Of a stretch of DNA of 26,268 nt, positions 15,021 through 23,799 are shown piece after piece. The notes below the pieces were generated by a model. The model was not told the DNA's origin. It ran no database searches and was given only the letters and a program-made list of their open reading frames with translations. The stretch comes from a virus: IMG/VR virus record IMGVR_UViG_3300044712_000411, positions 1 through 26,268 of that record. One strand, written 5' to 3'. The position numbers and the translations under genes were made by a program. Position 1 is the first letter of the stretch; each line of letters begins with the position of its first letter.

Positions 15021-15254
15021 ATGTCTAAAATAATAATAGATATACCGGAAGGAGTAGCAAATAGAATTTTCGACTCTTTTTCATTTGAATATAAATACAA
15101 CTCTTTAACAGACGGAACGAAATCAGATTTCGTTAAAAAAATAATAACTCAATTTATTAAGCGAACTGTTAAAGATTATGAATATTCAAGAGCTATTAAA
15201 AACGCTCAAAATCAAGTTTCAGCAGATATAAACGAAAATATAAACATAGGTTAA
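15021..15254 (+). CDS. Small conserved phage protein
   Basis: A 77-residue protein starting MSKIIIDIPEGVANRIFDSF and continuing SDFVKKIITQFIKRTVKDYE. From memory, similar short proteins recur in tailed phages at this position (one beta strand, then helices), without an assigned function. The ATG at 15021 is preceded by AGGGGG at 15011-15016; a GTG at 15018 is also in frame but too close to that site. It may act in morphogenesis or as a chaperone. Confidence 0.65.
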   Translation: MSKIIIDIPEGVANRIFDSFSFEYKYNSLTDGTKSDFVKKIITQFIKRTVKDYEYSRAIKNAQNQVSADINENINIG

Positions 15255-15257
15255 AAA

Positions 15258-15575
15258 ATGAGAACTATTAAAAATATTGATGCTCAAATTGAACATTTTA
15301 TTGACGATAATTCTTTCCCGGAAGATCAAAAAAAGCAGATCCCGACATTTAGACAAATGTTTAAAGCCGCTGTGGGGTTGAGCCTGTCAAAAGATGGTGA
15401 ACAGGCGATTGATTTATACCAGTTGGGATTAAAACTTAAAATTTCAGAATCAGATATAAATTTAGAAGATGCCGAATTTAAACTTTTAAAAGAAAAATGT
15501 GGGGAGAATCCAGCCAAATGGATAGGCCATTTTCACGGCCAAGTGATGCAAAAACTAAAAGATTCTGAAAAATAG
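15258..15575 (+). CDS. Small conserved phage protein
   Basis: A 105-residue, largely helical protein (PTFRQMFKAAVGLSLSKDGE; AIDLYQLGLKLK; LEDAEFKLLKEKCGENPAKW). This shape, a short protein with a middle 'D..Q.. L..KL' segment and a C-terminal 'W..G.. .Q.L', recurs in phage structural modules without a settled function. It starts four bases after the previous stop. A role in head or tail assembly is inferred from the neighbours. Confidence 0.65.
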   Translation: MRTIKNIDAQIEHFIDDNSFPEDQKKQIPTFRQMFKAAVGLSLSKDGEQAIDLYQLGLKLKISESDINLEDAEFKLLKEKCGENPAKWIGHFHGQVMQKLKDSEK

Positions 15576-15583
15576 GGGATATC

Positions 15584-15859
15584 ATGCAGAACGTTGATTT
15601 AAAGAAAAAATTGCTTGAAGAGTTGATGAATATGGTTCAGGGTCTTGACGGAGACAAATTACCTAAAAAAGGCGTGATGATCGCTGAAATTTCAAAAGAA
15701 GATCCCATGGAAGAAAAAGACGAAATGATGGATTCTGGAAGCTATGGAGAAAATGAAGAGGGGTGCGAGGATCACAGTGAAGAAAATGGGGAAGATGATC
15801 TAATGAGTTCAGTTGATCCACGTATTTTAAAATTAGTTAAAAAAATGAAAGGGATGTAA
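15584..15859 (+). CDS. Small acidic low-complexity protein
   Basis: A 91-residue protein with AGGGGAT upstream. The N terminus is a short charged helix (DLKKKLLEELMNMVQGL). Residues ~40-77 are almost entirely Glu, Asp, Gly, Ser and Met, strongly acidic and probably disordered, and the C terminus is a basic helix (ILKLVKKMKGM). The function is unknown. It sits between two morphogenesis genes and is one base from the adaptor start. Confidence 0.6.
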   Translation: MQNVDLKKKLLEELMNMVQGLDGDKLPKKGVMIAEISKEDPMEEKDEMMDSGSYGENEEGCEDHSEENGEDDLMSSVDPRILKLVKKMKGM

Positions 15860-15860
15860 C

Positions 15861-16793
15861 GTGAGCATTGACTATACCGTTGATGCGCTTATCGACAAGA
15901 TAAAACGAAGAGGATCTATCCCTACCTCTCAAGGCCTATTTTTATCAAGTGACTTTGTTGATATTTTAAGTGACTCACTTATTCAAACAATCGTCCCTGC
16001 CATCACGTCGGTTCGGGAGGAATATTTTGTTATTTCAAAAGATGAGGATATTGTAAGCGGACAATCAGAGTATAAAATTCCATCTCGTGCAGTTGGGGGG
16101 ATGTTGCGTGATGTAGTTATTGTTAATGATGCGGGGACGGAAATATCTATACAACGCCTTGAGCCTGAAACATTGAAAAGTTCTAACACTTGGTTGACTC
16201 AAAATAGATATGGGTTTAAAGTCAAGGGGGATTCAATTGTTTTAATCCCAACCCCGACACAAACGCAAGATTCTATCCGTTTTTATTATGAACGCCGCCC
16301 AAACAATTTAGTTTTACAATCTAGCGCGGCAACAATAACCGAAATTAATACGGGAACGAATCAAATTACATTGGACCAAACCCCTAGCACATTTTCGACG
16401 AGTGAAACCTATGACATTATCGGGAATAATCCTATTTTTCCATCTTATGGTGACGACATAGCGATCACGACTTTATCAAGTAACATTATGACGCTTTCAG
16501 ATGACATCCCCGACGATGTTGCAGTTGGACAATGGGTTTCATTATCTTGTTTTTCACCTGTACCACAGATCCCGTACGAGGCGCATTTGTGGCTTGCTCA
16601 TGAAGCATTGAGCGTATGTTTAGAAGCGCAAACAGATCAGCCCGGACTTGCAAACGCAAAAAAACAATGTGAAATGCACAGGGCGAACTTTTTAAAAATT
16701 ATTACTCCCCGTGTTCATGGCAGCCCGCAAAAAATAACAAATAGGAATGGGATAATGTCTTATAGCCGTGTTGGTGGCCGTTGGACACGGTAA
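15861..16793 (+). CDS. Head-tail adaptor (tail tubular protein A-like)
   Basis: A 310-residue protein beginning with GTG at 15861, one base after the previous stop. The layout is that of podovirus adaptors or tail tubular proteins. It has a helical N terminus with a short basic loop (ALIDKIKRRGSIP), a beta-rich middle (SGQSEYKIPSRAVGGMLRDV; DSIRFYYERRPNNLV) and a C-terminal helix (YEAHLWLAHEALSVCLEA). Such proteins form a ring under the portal and join the head to the nozzle. The assignment agrees with the nozzle gene directly after it. Confidence 0.78.
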   Translation: MSIDYTVDALIDKIKRRGSIPTSQGLFLSSDFVDILSDSLIQTIVPAITSVREEYFVISKDEDIVSGQSEYKIPSRAVGGMLRDVVIVNDAGTEISIQRLEPETLKSSNTWLTQNRYGFKVKGDSIVLIPTPTQTQDSIRFYYERRPNNLVLQSSAATITEINTGTNQITLDQTPSTFSTSETYDIIGNNPIFPSYGDDIAITTLSSNIMTLSDDIPDDVAVGQWVSLSCFSPVPQIPYEAHLWLAHEALSVCLEAQTDQPGLANAKKQCEMHRANFLKIITPRVHGSPQKITNRNGIMSYSRVGGRWTR

Positions 16794-16797
16794 CAAC

Positions 16798-19266
16798 ATG
16801 GAATACGTTTCTTTAAAAGCAAAAGGTCTAGCGACTCACCCAAACCCTTTAAGCCTTCCACCGGGCTCCCTCCTTGTTGCCGACAATGTTTCTATAGATC
16901 GTGACGATATTATTGAATTGAGACGCGGGCTTAAACTTTATGGAGCATTAACGAGCCCCAAAAAACTATTTAATTATCAAAATAGAATTTTAGCTCATGC
17001 TGGGACAAGCATGTATTACGACTCCGACAACGCCGGAACATTCACGGCATTAAGCGGAACCTATTCAGCACCAACCGGAGCCAATAGAATAAGATCCATG
17101 GAAGCAAACAAGAATTTTTACTTCACCACGTCGGCGGGAGTAAAAAAGATGGATTCTTACAGCGCAACGCCTGGAATGACCGGAATGTATAAAGCATTGG
17201 GCGGGACAGGAGCGACGACGGGCGCTTCAGGATTTATGGCCAACAACACTCAAGTAGCTTACCGTATTTGTTGGGGAATAACCGACGCAAATTCAAATAA
17301 AATTATTGGTTCACCTTCACAGAGAATTATTGTTGTCAATAATGCCGGAGCCACAAGAGACGTGAGCCTCACTTTTGATATTCCTAGCGGGGTAACAACA
17401 TCACACATTTACCAGGTTTACAGGAGCGCACAATCAACGGGTGTTGCCGTAGAACCAAATGATGAACTTCAATTAATTGTCGAGAAGAACCCTACCGCCG
17501 GTGAAATTGTGGCTTTGTCTGTGACATACACGGATCAAACCCCAGACAATTTACGCGGAGCGGCTCTCTATACAAACCCCAGCCAGGAAGGAATCGCGGA
17601 ATCAAATGACTCCCCTCCATTGGCGAAAGATTTAGCCGTTTTTAAAAATTCCGCTATTTACGCCAACATAATTTCAAAAAATCGGATGTATATCACTTTG
17701 ATATCTGTGGGCGGTACGGGTTTTGTTATTGATGACACAATAACTATTGCTGGGACGGTTTACACTGGAAAAGCGGGTGAAACGGTAGCGTCAGGATATT
17801 TTAAGGTGACAACTGCTGGAACCGCCGCCCAAAATATTGAGGACACAGCGAAAAGCCTCGTAAAAGTCATCAATCAATACACCTCAAACACTTTGGTTTA
17901 TGCCTATTATATTTCAGGATATCAAGATTTACCCGGACAAATTTTAATTGAGGAAAGAGGAATAGGAGGAAATACTTTTGTTGCAATTTCAAGCCGAGGT
18001 GCGGCATTTTCTCCGAATCTTCCATCTTCCGGATCAACTTATGCGTCAACAAGCGATACACAACAACATGCGGTGGCAATTTCCAAACAAGATCAGCCGG
18101 AAGCAGTACCCATAAAGAATATTTTTCCAGTGGGAAGTGCTTATTATGCCATCCTTCGTATTATTCCTCTGAGAGATTCTTGCTTCATTTTAAAAGAGGA
18201 CGGGATCTATAGAATAACCGGGGAAGATGTAAATAATTTTTCTATCGAAGAATTTGACAAAACGACAATTTTGAAATGCCAAGAATCGGCAGTTTCTCTC
18301 AATAATCAGGTTTTTGCTTTTACTTCTCAAGGAGTTGTTTCAATATCCGATGGGGGTACACGAATTTTAAGTCGTCCTATAGAATTAACACTTCTACAAA
18401 TTTCAACAGAATCCTATACAAATTTTGACACAGCTTCTTTTGGTGTGGCCTATGAAAGTGATCGCAAATATTTATTTGCAACGGTATCAGCCACAACCGA
18501 CACCTATGCAACACAAATTTTCTGCCTAAATTTCTTAACGAATTCATGGACGAGATGGGAATTCAACACCTCATGTGGGGGCATATCAAAACGAGATAAT
18601 AAACTCTACTTATCCGATGCGGCCTTGAATTACATTCGCCAAGAAAGAAAGGGATACACCGCGACGGACTACGCCGACAAGGAAGTAAGTTTGACCATAT
18701 CCGCACATTCAGGCGTGACGGTTACGGTGAGTTCTACCACGGGAATTTCTGCGGGCTGGACATTGGCACAATTTAACGGGTCATTGATTTCCCGATCTTC
18801 TGTGGTGGCCTCTATTGTAGATGGAACACACCTAACAACAACCGAAGAAATAAACTGGAACGCCGCCGCCGCTACAGCATATCAACCTATTGATGCGGAA
18901 ATATTATTCGCCCCTATTACTGGTGATAACCCATTTTTACTTAAACATTTCCAGAACCAAATTTCAATTTTCTCCAATGCAAATTTTGAGGAAATAACTT
19001 GCACTTATACGACAGATCAAAGCCTTGCAAGTCAATCCGTTGACCTTGTTCCAAAATCAGGTTATGCGTGGGGTCTTGGTGGGTGGGGTTTATATGCGTG
19101 GGGTGGTGGAAACCCATCTTTACAGCCTATTCCGACACTCATACCACAAGAAAAGGCCAGAGCAAATATATTGAACATGGGTATTTCACATTCTCAAGCG
19201 TTATCTAGTTTCTCTTTGGCGGGAATATCCGTGTTTTTTGAGTTTGTGAGCGCGAGAATTAAATAA
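16798..19266 (+). CDS. Tail nozzle / tail tubular protein B-like
   Basis: An 822-residue protein. The ATG at 16798 is preferred to an in-frame GTG at 16768 inside the previous gene, because the family starts (M)EYVSLKAKGLATHPNPLSLP, then GSLLVADNVSIDRD and IIELRRGL. The body is a propeller-like beta domain ending in Trp/Gly-rich repeats (GYAWGLGGWGLYAWGGG). An Ala/Thr-rich module near residues ~305-400 (DDTITIAGTVYTGKAGE) looks inserted. The protein would form the distal tube of the short tail. No clear Shine-Dalgarno is present, so it is probably coupled to the adaptor. Confidence 0.8.
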   Translation: MEYVSLKAKGLATHPNPLSLPPGSLLVADNVSIDRDDIIELRRGLKLYGALTSPKKLFNYQNRILAHAGTSMYYDSDNAGTFTALSGTYSAPTGANRIRSMEANKNFYFTTSAGVKKMDSYSATPGMTGMYKALGGTGATTGASGFMANNTQVAYRICWGITDANSNKIIGSPSQRIIVVNNAGATRDVSLTFDIPSGVTTSHIYQVYRSAQSTGVAVEPNDELQLIVEKNPTAGEIVALSVTYTDQTPDNLRGAALYTNPSQEGIAESNDSPPLAKDLAVFKNSAIYANIISKNRMYITLISVGGTGFVIDDTITIAGTVYTGKAGETVASGYFKVTTAGTAAQNIEDTAKSLVKVINQYTSNTLVYAYYISGYQDLPGQILIEERGIGGNTFVAISSRGAAFSPNLPSSGSTYASTSDTQQHAVAISKQDQPEAVPIKNIFPVGSAYYAILRIIPLRDSCFILKEDGIYRITGEDVNNFSIEEFDKTTILKCQESAVSLNNQVFAFTSQGVVSISDGGTRILSRPIELTLLQISTESYTNFDTASFGVAYESDRKYLFATVSATTDTYATQIFCLNFLTNSWTRWEFNTSCGGISKRDNKLYLSDAALNYIRQERKGYTATDYADKEVSLTISAHSGVTVTVSSTTGISAGWTLAQFNGSLISRSSVVASIVDGTHLTTTEEINWNAAAATAYQPIDAEILFAPITGDNPFLLKHFQNQISIFSNANFEEITCTYTTDQSLASQSVDLVPKSGYAWGLGGWGLYAWGGGNPSLQPIPTLIPQEKARANILNMGISHSQALSSFSLAGISVFFEFVSARIK

Positions 19267-19673
19267 TGGCAAAACTCCCAACACAAAGAAGAGTTTCAAA
19301 AGAAGATTTTCCAGACGCCCCATCTTGGTTTGATAATTTCACAGCGATCATTTCTAGTTTTATGCGTGAGGTCTACAGTGCGTTAAACGGTAACTTGACT
19401 TTCGGTGAGAATGTCAATGGAATGGTCAAGAAATTTAGAATTACAGCCGGGGCCGCGCCAGAAAACAATACCTTTACCTTTACGCATGAGTTAAAATTAA
19501 AACCGTTCGGCGTTTACCCTTGCCAAGTCGCCCAAGTGACCGGAAGTTATGCGCCCATTACGTCAGCCGTTTTTGTTAGTTGGAGATTAAACGACGGCGG
19601 CCAAATTGTGATTGATGCGATCACAGGTTTAACAAATGGGAGTATTTACGACATTACGGTTCTGGTTATATAA
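19266..19673 (+). CDS. Small tail-associated protein
   Basis: A 135-residue protein overlapping the nozzle stop by one base (TAATG). The N terminus is polar (KLPTQRRVSKEDFPD), and then one helix (WFDNFTAIISSFMREVYSAL) leads to a beta-rich C-terminal domain (FTFTHELKLKPFGVYPCQ; DGGQIVIDAITGLTNGSIYD). From memory, this is a recurrent phage pattern at the tail end of the structural module, so a fibre-attachment or tail-tip role is plausible. No catalytic motif. Confidence 0.68.
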   Translation: MAKLPTQRRVSKEDFPDAPSWFDNFTAIISSFMREVYSALNGNLTFGENVNGMVKKFRITAGAAPENNTFTFTHELKLKPFGVYPCQVAQVTGSYAPITSAVFVSWRLNDGGQIVIDAITGLTNGSIYDITVLVI

Positions 19674-19683
19674 AGGTGATTAA

Positions 19684-21729
19684 ATGGCATATATTCTAAA
19701 CGATGATGAAGAGCAAAAGAAACGAGAGCAAGAGCAAGGAATCCCTGTTTCTGGGACGCAAACAGGTTCTTTGCAGGGAACAGAAAAACCCGTCGAGAAT
19801 ACAGCGAAGCCGAATTCTGCTTTTGTTGATGTTGCATCCTACCTAAACGCAAATAAACCTCAAGCATTAGAAACCGCTGGCCGTGTCGCTGGTAAATTAG
19901 ATACGGAAAGAAACACCCTTTCATCTTCAATTCGTGACACGTCTAACCAATATGGGCAGAAAATAGATACAGGGACAATTCGCCCCGACACGGATTTAGT
20001 TGAAAGGGCCGCAACAAATCCGACGGACTTTATTAAAAATTCAGCAGACTTTGACAAGTTTAAGCAACAGCGTGACGCTCAATATACGGGGCCAGGAAGT
20101 TTTTCGGAGTCCCAAGATTATGCGAATTTAAGCAACAGCGTAAAAACAGCACAAGAAAAAGCAAAAGGGATTGACACTCAAGCGGGGCGAAAAAGCTATT
20201 TGTACGAAATCGGGAATAACCCAACAGCGGGGGTGGTTTCTCTTGATGACCTTCTTATTGGTCAAGATCCAAACGCTAGGCAGAAATTAACACAGTCAGC
20301 GGAACAATTTAACACTCTTGCGCCAAGTCTTGAAAGTGAAACTAAAAATCTTTCCGATAAACTTGCGAATGCAAGGGCGCAAACAGAACAGGCAAAGACC
20401 GGGGTGCAGAATAGATTTTTAGGTGAAAATGGTGTCGTTCCTACCTTTGATAAGGATTTACAGGGACGAGTTTCCGATGAAAGATCAAAGGCGTTAAATA
20501 AGCAAAAAGATTATCAGGATTTGATTAAAGCCGGGAAACCATTGACGGATGAACAATACGCATCATTAGGAATTACAGGAACCGATTGGAATTCACTTCA
20601 AAATAACAGGGCATGGTTGAACACCGATTGGAAAACAAATTTTGATGTATCCCCATATTTAACAAATAGAAACCCCGATGTTGAAATAACAAAAGGGAAT
20701 GTTGCATCAAGTGATGATTATGCAAAAGAAGCGGCTTTCCAGAAATTACTGGGGAATGACTTGCCGATATTAAATGATAATGATTCAAATATAGCAGGCA
20801 CATTTAATAGAAATTTATTCGATTTTAATAAGGACGCTTTCTCGAATTCATCTAATTTATTGAAAGAGAAGGATTTGATTCTTCTTAATGAATTACTCAA
20901 TGGTCAAAATGAAGCAACAATCCCAGGAGTTGTAGGCATGGTTCCAAATGTAAACGTTTCAAACTATGGATTTGAACATAACCCTGAGGGTTATAAGAAT
21001 TATTATGATTTAGCATATAACGTTTTAAACAGGAATCAAGACGGATTGCCTCAAGTAGAAAAAGATTGGCTGAATTGGTGGGGTCCATACTTATCCGGGT
21101 CTACAAACGTAATGCCAACGACCGGATCGAGTCAACCTCCTCCTAGATCATTACAGCCAACAACGCCAGAGGGTAACATTCCTTCAAGCGAAACTGGTCG
21201 GTTAAGGATACGCGACGGTCAACAACAATGGTTTGACGGTAACAATTGGATAACCGCTCCCACAGAGGTAATTTATAGGGACGCGAATGGGAATCAAACT
21301 GGACCAACAAGTGGCTCGCAGCCATTCCAATTTAATTTTAATACGGGCACCTATGAAAAATTGGGTGATGTTATCCAGCCGCCGCCGGAGTCTCCTTCAA
21401 TTCCAGCAGTTCCGACAGTTCCATATATTCCTATAGCGCGAGAAAATCCCCTCCCTATTCCTCCGAATTTACCGACACCCCCTGTAGGAGGTTACCCCGA
21501 ACCGAATATACCTCCTCCAGACGACGGAGGAACATATTCATGGGACCCTATAGCGTTACGATGGATAGTTAAACGCGATACGCCAACGCCTCCGGCTGGA
21601 CCTCCATATAGTCCACCAGGTGGTGAATGGTATAGGATCGTGAACGGATCAGTTTATCGTTTTAATCCACAGACTAACCAATACGATCCGCCAAGGCCAT
21701 CACGCCCTGGTGTTGTTCGCGCATTTTAA
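19684..21729 (+). CDS. Putative internal virion / ejection protein, Pro-rich C terminus
   Basis: A 681-residue protein with an AAAGGTGAT site. Residues ~1-270 are highly polar and helical, rich in Gln, Lys, Asp and Ala, like podovirus ejection proteins. Residues ~270-480 contain an alpha/beta part (PEGYKNYYDLAYNVL; VEKDWLNWWGPYLSG). Residues ~480-681 are Pro-rich linkers joining two short Trp-containing segments (RIRDGQQQWFDGNNWITAP; YRFNPQTNQYDPP). The position between nozzle and the other ejection genes supports release into the host with the DNA. Direct evidence for the function is absent. Confidence 0.62.
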   Translation: MAYILNDDEEQKKREQEQGIPVSGTQTGSLQGTEKPVENTAKPNSAFVDVASYLNANKPQALETAGRVAGKLDTERNTLSSSIRDTSNQYGQKIDTGTIRPDTDLVERAATNPTDFIKNSADFDKFKQQRDAQYTGPGSFSESQDYANLSNSVKTAQEKAKGIDTQAGRKSYLYEIGNNPTAGVVSLDDLLIGQDPNARQKLTQSAEQFNTLAPSLESETKNLSDKLANARAQTEQAKTGVQNRFLGENGVVPTFDKDLQGRVSDERSKALNKQKDYQDLIKAGKPLTDEQYASLGITGTDWNSLQNNRAWLNTDWKTNFDVSPYLTNRNPDVEITKGNVASSDDYAKEAAFQKLLGNDLPILNDNDSNIAGTFNRNLFDFNKDAFSNSSNLLKEKDLILLNELLNGQNEATIPGVVGMVPNVNVSNYGFEHNPEGYKNYYDLAYNVLNRNQDGLPQVEKDWLNWWGPYLSGSTNVMPTTGSSQPPPRSLQPTTPEGNIPSSETGRLRIRDGQQQWFDGNNWITAPTEVIYRDANGNQTGPTSGSQPFQFNFNTGTYEKLGDVIQPPPESPSIPAVPTVPYIPIARENPLPIPPNLPTPPVGGYPEPNIPPPDDGGTYSWDPIALRWIVKRDTPTPPAGPPYSPPGGEWYRIVNGSVYRFNPQTNQYDPPRPSRPGVVRAF

Positions 21730-21738
21730 GGAGATATT

Positions 21739-22677
21739 ATGCCAATAGCACCGCTTATAATCGGAGGGGCCGCCGCAGGGCTTGGGGCTTCAATGTTCAG
21801 TGGGAAAAACAAGGCAAAACAATACCTTGACCAGATTCTTGCTCAATATAACGGGATAAATCCACCGACGATTGAAGAGCAAAAAGTTATTCTTGAAAAA
21901 TTGGTGCAACAGGGGCTAGTGACGCCAGAAGATGCCCAAACCGTTAATTTAGGCGATACGGCCACGAATGGGATTGCGCTTGATCCAGCGTCTAAGCAGG
22001 CCCAAATGGAAGCACTCGCAGGGCTACAGGAAGTTTCAAACGAAGGTGGGATGACTGGTCTTGATTTACAAAAGATGCAGGATTTAAAAGACAATTTTGA
22101 AACAACGCGCCGGGGTGATGAGCAAGCCATTATTGAAAACGCCAAGAACAGAGGTGTTTATGGTTCAAACCTTGAATTGACTAATAGGCTTATTTCAGGA
22201 CAAAACGCCGCAAACAGGGCCTCACGGGAAGCCATTGATATTGGCGCACAAGCTCAAAATGCACGAATGGCGGCTTTGCGTGATGTTGGGAGTTTGGGCG
22301 GTCAAATAAGAGGTCAGGAATTTGGAGAGGCAAGCAAGAAAGCAGAAGCGCAGGATGCCATTAATAGATTTAACGCACAAAACAAACAAAATCAAGTCAA
22401 TTTTAACGTTGGGAATAGGAATCAGGCGCAAGCGACGAACTTAGGAGAAAAACAACGAGTTTCAGATTTAAATATTGGCAATGAAAATGCCAATAGAGTC
22501 AGAAATTCTCAATTAATTCAGCAGAAATACAATAACACCATGGGATTGGCTGATGCCAAGGCGAGAGCATTAGCGGGTATTGCGGACAGTGAAGAGGAAG
22601 CACAACGACAGAAAAACCAATTGGCCGCGGGCCTCATTGGTTTGGGCGGTTCTACGATGGCCTCTTATAAAAAATAA
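21739..22677 (+). CDS. Putative internal virion protein with glycine-rich hydrophobic N terminus
   Basis: A 312-residue protein with an AAGGAGAT site. The N terminus (PLIIGGAAAGLGASMFSG) is a glycine-rich hydrophobic segment, as found in short podovirus ejection proteins such as T7 gp14 and P22 gp7, which are thought to insert in the cell envelope. The rest is almost all helix rich in Gln, Asn and Ala (NFNVGNRNQAQATNLGEKQR), and it ends in a second weak hydrophobic stretch (LAAGLIGLGGSTMASY). It would contribute to the DNA channel across the envelope. Confidence 0.72.
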   Translation: MPIAPLIIGGAAAGLGASMFSGKNKAKQYLDQILAQYNGINPPTIEEQKVILEKLVQQGLVTPEDAQTVNLGDTATNGIALDPASKQAQMEALAGLQEVSNEGGMTGLDLQKMQDLKDNFETTRRGDEQAIIENAKNRGVYGSNLELTNRLISGQNAANRASREAIDIGAQAQNARMAALRDVGSLGGQIRGQEFGEASKKAEAQDAINRFNAQNKQNQVNFNVGNRNQAQATNLGEKQRVSDLNIGNENANRVRNSQLIQQKYNNTMGLADAKARALAGIADSEEEAQRQKNQLAAGLIGLGGSTMASYKK

Positions 22678-22686
22678 AGGTGAATT

Positions 22687-23799
22687 ATGAATCTTGATTT
22701 ATACGATAGAAAAAAACAGGTTGAAGATTATTTAAAGCATAAATTCTTTAATCAATCCCCGCCACAAGTTCAACAACAGCCCGTGGAACAAATACCCGTT
22801 GAACAGGTGCCAATTTACACCCCGGAAGAGAGAGCAAAAATAGAAAACACGCCAGATTATAGTTCCATGGGTGGAGAATTGTTGGCGGGATTAGGTGATG
22901 TTTTGGCCAGTGCTTACGGTAAAACGCCTACTAATTTTTCACAGTCAGCAAAAGAAGCTTCATTGAATAAAAAGAAATCCGCTCTTGATTTATTCGATCA
23001 AAATAAAAAAACAAGCGAGAATAAAATTCTCTCTGAATATTTCCAGAAAAAATATGGAATTCCTGCTTCTACAAATTTAGAAGTTTCCGAAAAATTGGCG
23101 AAACTAAAAAATGATGAAGATTTGAAAAGAATGACAGTTGAACAGGCCAATGTCGAAAAGGAAAGCGCTCGATCATATCGTGATTTGTTGCGCCAAGAAC
23201 GCTTTGACGCTCAGCGTGAAAAATCAGATTTAAAGAAAGAACAGCAAGATGAAAAAATGCAAGCGGAACTTTCAAAAAGGCTTGGCGATCCACAGAATAT
23301 TGTTTCTTCATTGAATGTTATCAATGACAATTTGGGGTTTAATGTTGACGATTATGATCCCAATACCGGAACCGTAAAAGGTAAAAAAGTTGATTTGCCA
23401 GGTGTTTCTATCCCAGGCATTGGAAGGATAACAGCTTATGATACGAGAGCGAGACAATTGAAATCTTCCATGGCAAGACTCTTTAATCTTGAATTAAAAG
23501 ACCGAAGCGGCACAGCCGTGACTCCGACCGAATTATTACGCTTAAAGGATGAATTCAATTCAGGGAAATTTAACACGGAGCCGGAATTGTTAAAGGCATT
23601 GCAAGACTATAAATATATTTTGAGAAATCACTTGAAAAATACTGAAGCAGGATTTAAGCCGGAAATTGTTGATACTTATAAAAATCGCGGGGGAATTACT
23701 TCTCAAGACTTACCAGAAAAGACAGCCGTCCCAACATGGAGTGACGAAGAGGAAAAACGTTTTCAAGAATTGCAACAAAAATTTAGTGGGAAGAAATAA
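22687..23799 (+). CDS. Putative internal virion / ejection protein
   Basis: A 370-residue protein with an AAAGGTGAA site. It has a Gln/Pro-rich early segment containing a short repeat (PVEQIPVEQVPIY, residues ~36-48). A helical, highly charged central part (~90-205) follows. The folded C-terminal domain (ARQLKSSMARLFNLELKDRS; ELLRLKDEFNSGKF) resembles a domain found in large phage virion proteins. It overlaps the next gene by one base (TAATG). Its place in a row of four polar helical proteins suggests ejection. Confidence 0.62.
   Translation: MNLDLYDRKKQVEDYLKHKFFNQSPPQVQQQPVEQIPVEQVPIYTPEERAKIENTPDYSSMGGELLAGLGDVLASAYGKTPTNFSQSAKEASLNKKKSALDLFDQNKKTSENKILSEYFQKKYGIPASTNLEVSEKLAKLKNDEDLKRMTVEQANVEKESARSYRDLLRQERFDAQREKSDLKKEQQDEKMQAELSKRLGDPQNIVSSLNVINDNLGFNVDDYDPNTGTVKGKKVDLPGVSIPGIGRITAYDTRARQLKSSMARLFNLELKDRSGTAVTPTELLRLKDEFNSGKFNTEPELLKALQDYKYILRNHLKNTEAGFKPEIVDTYKNRGGITSQDLPEKTAVPTWSDEEEKRFQELQQKFSGKK

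Noticed and set aside
19070-19103. Four G-runs that could form a G-quadruplex in the nozzle gene
   Set aside because: The runs encode Trp-Gly repeats that are normal at the end of nozzle proteins, and the loops (7, 1 and 11 bases) are loose.
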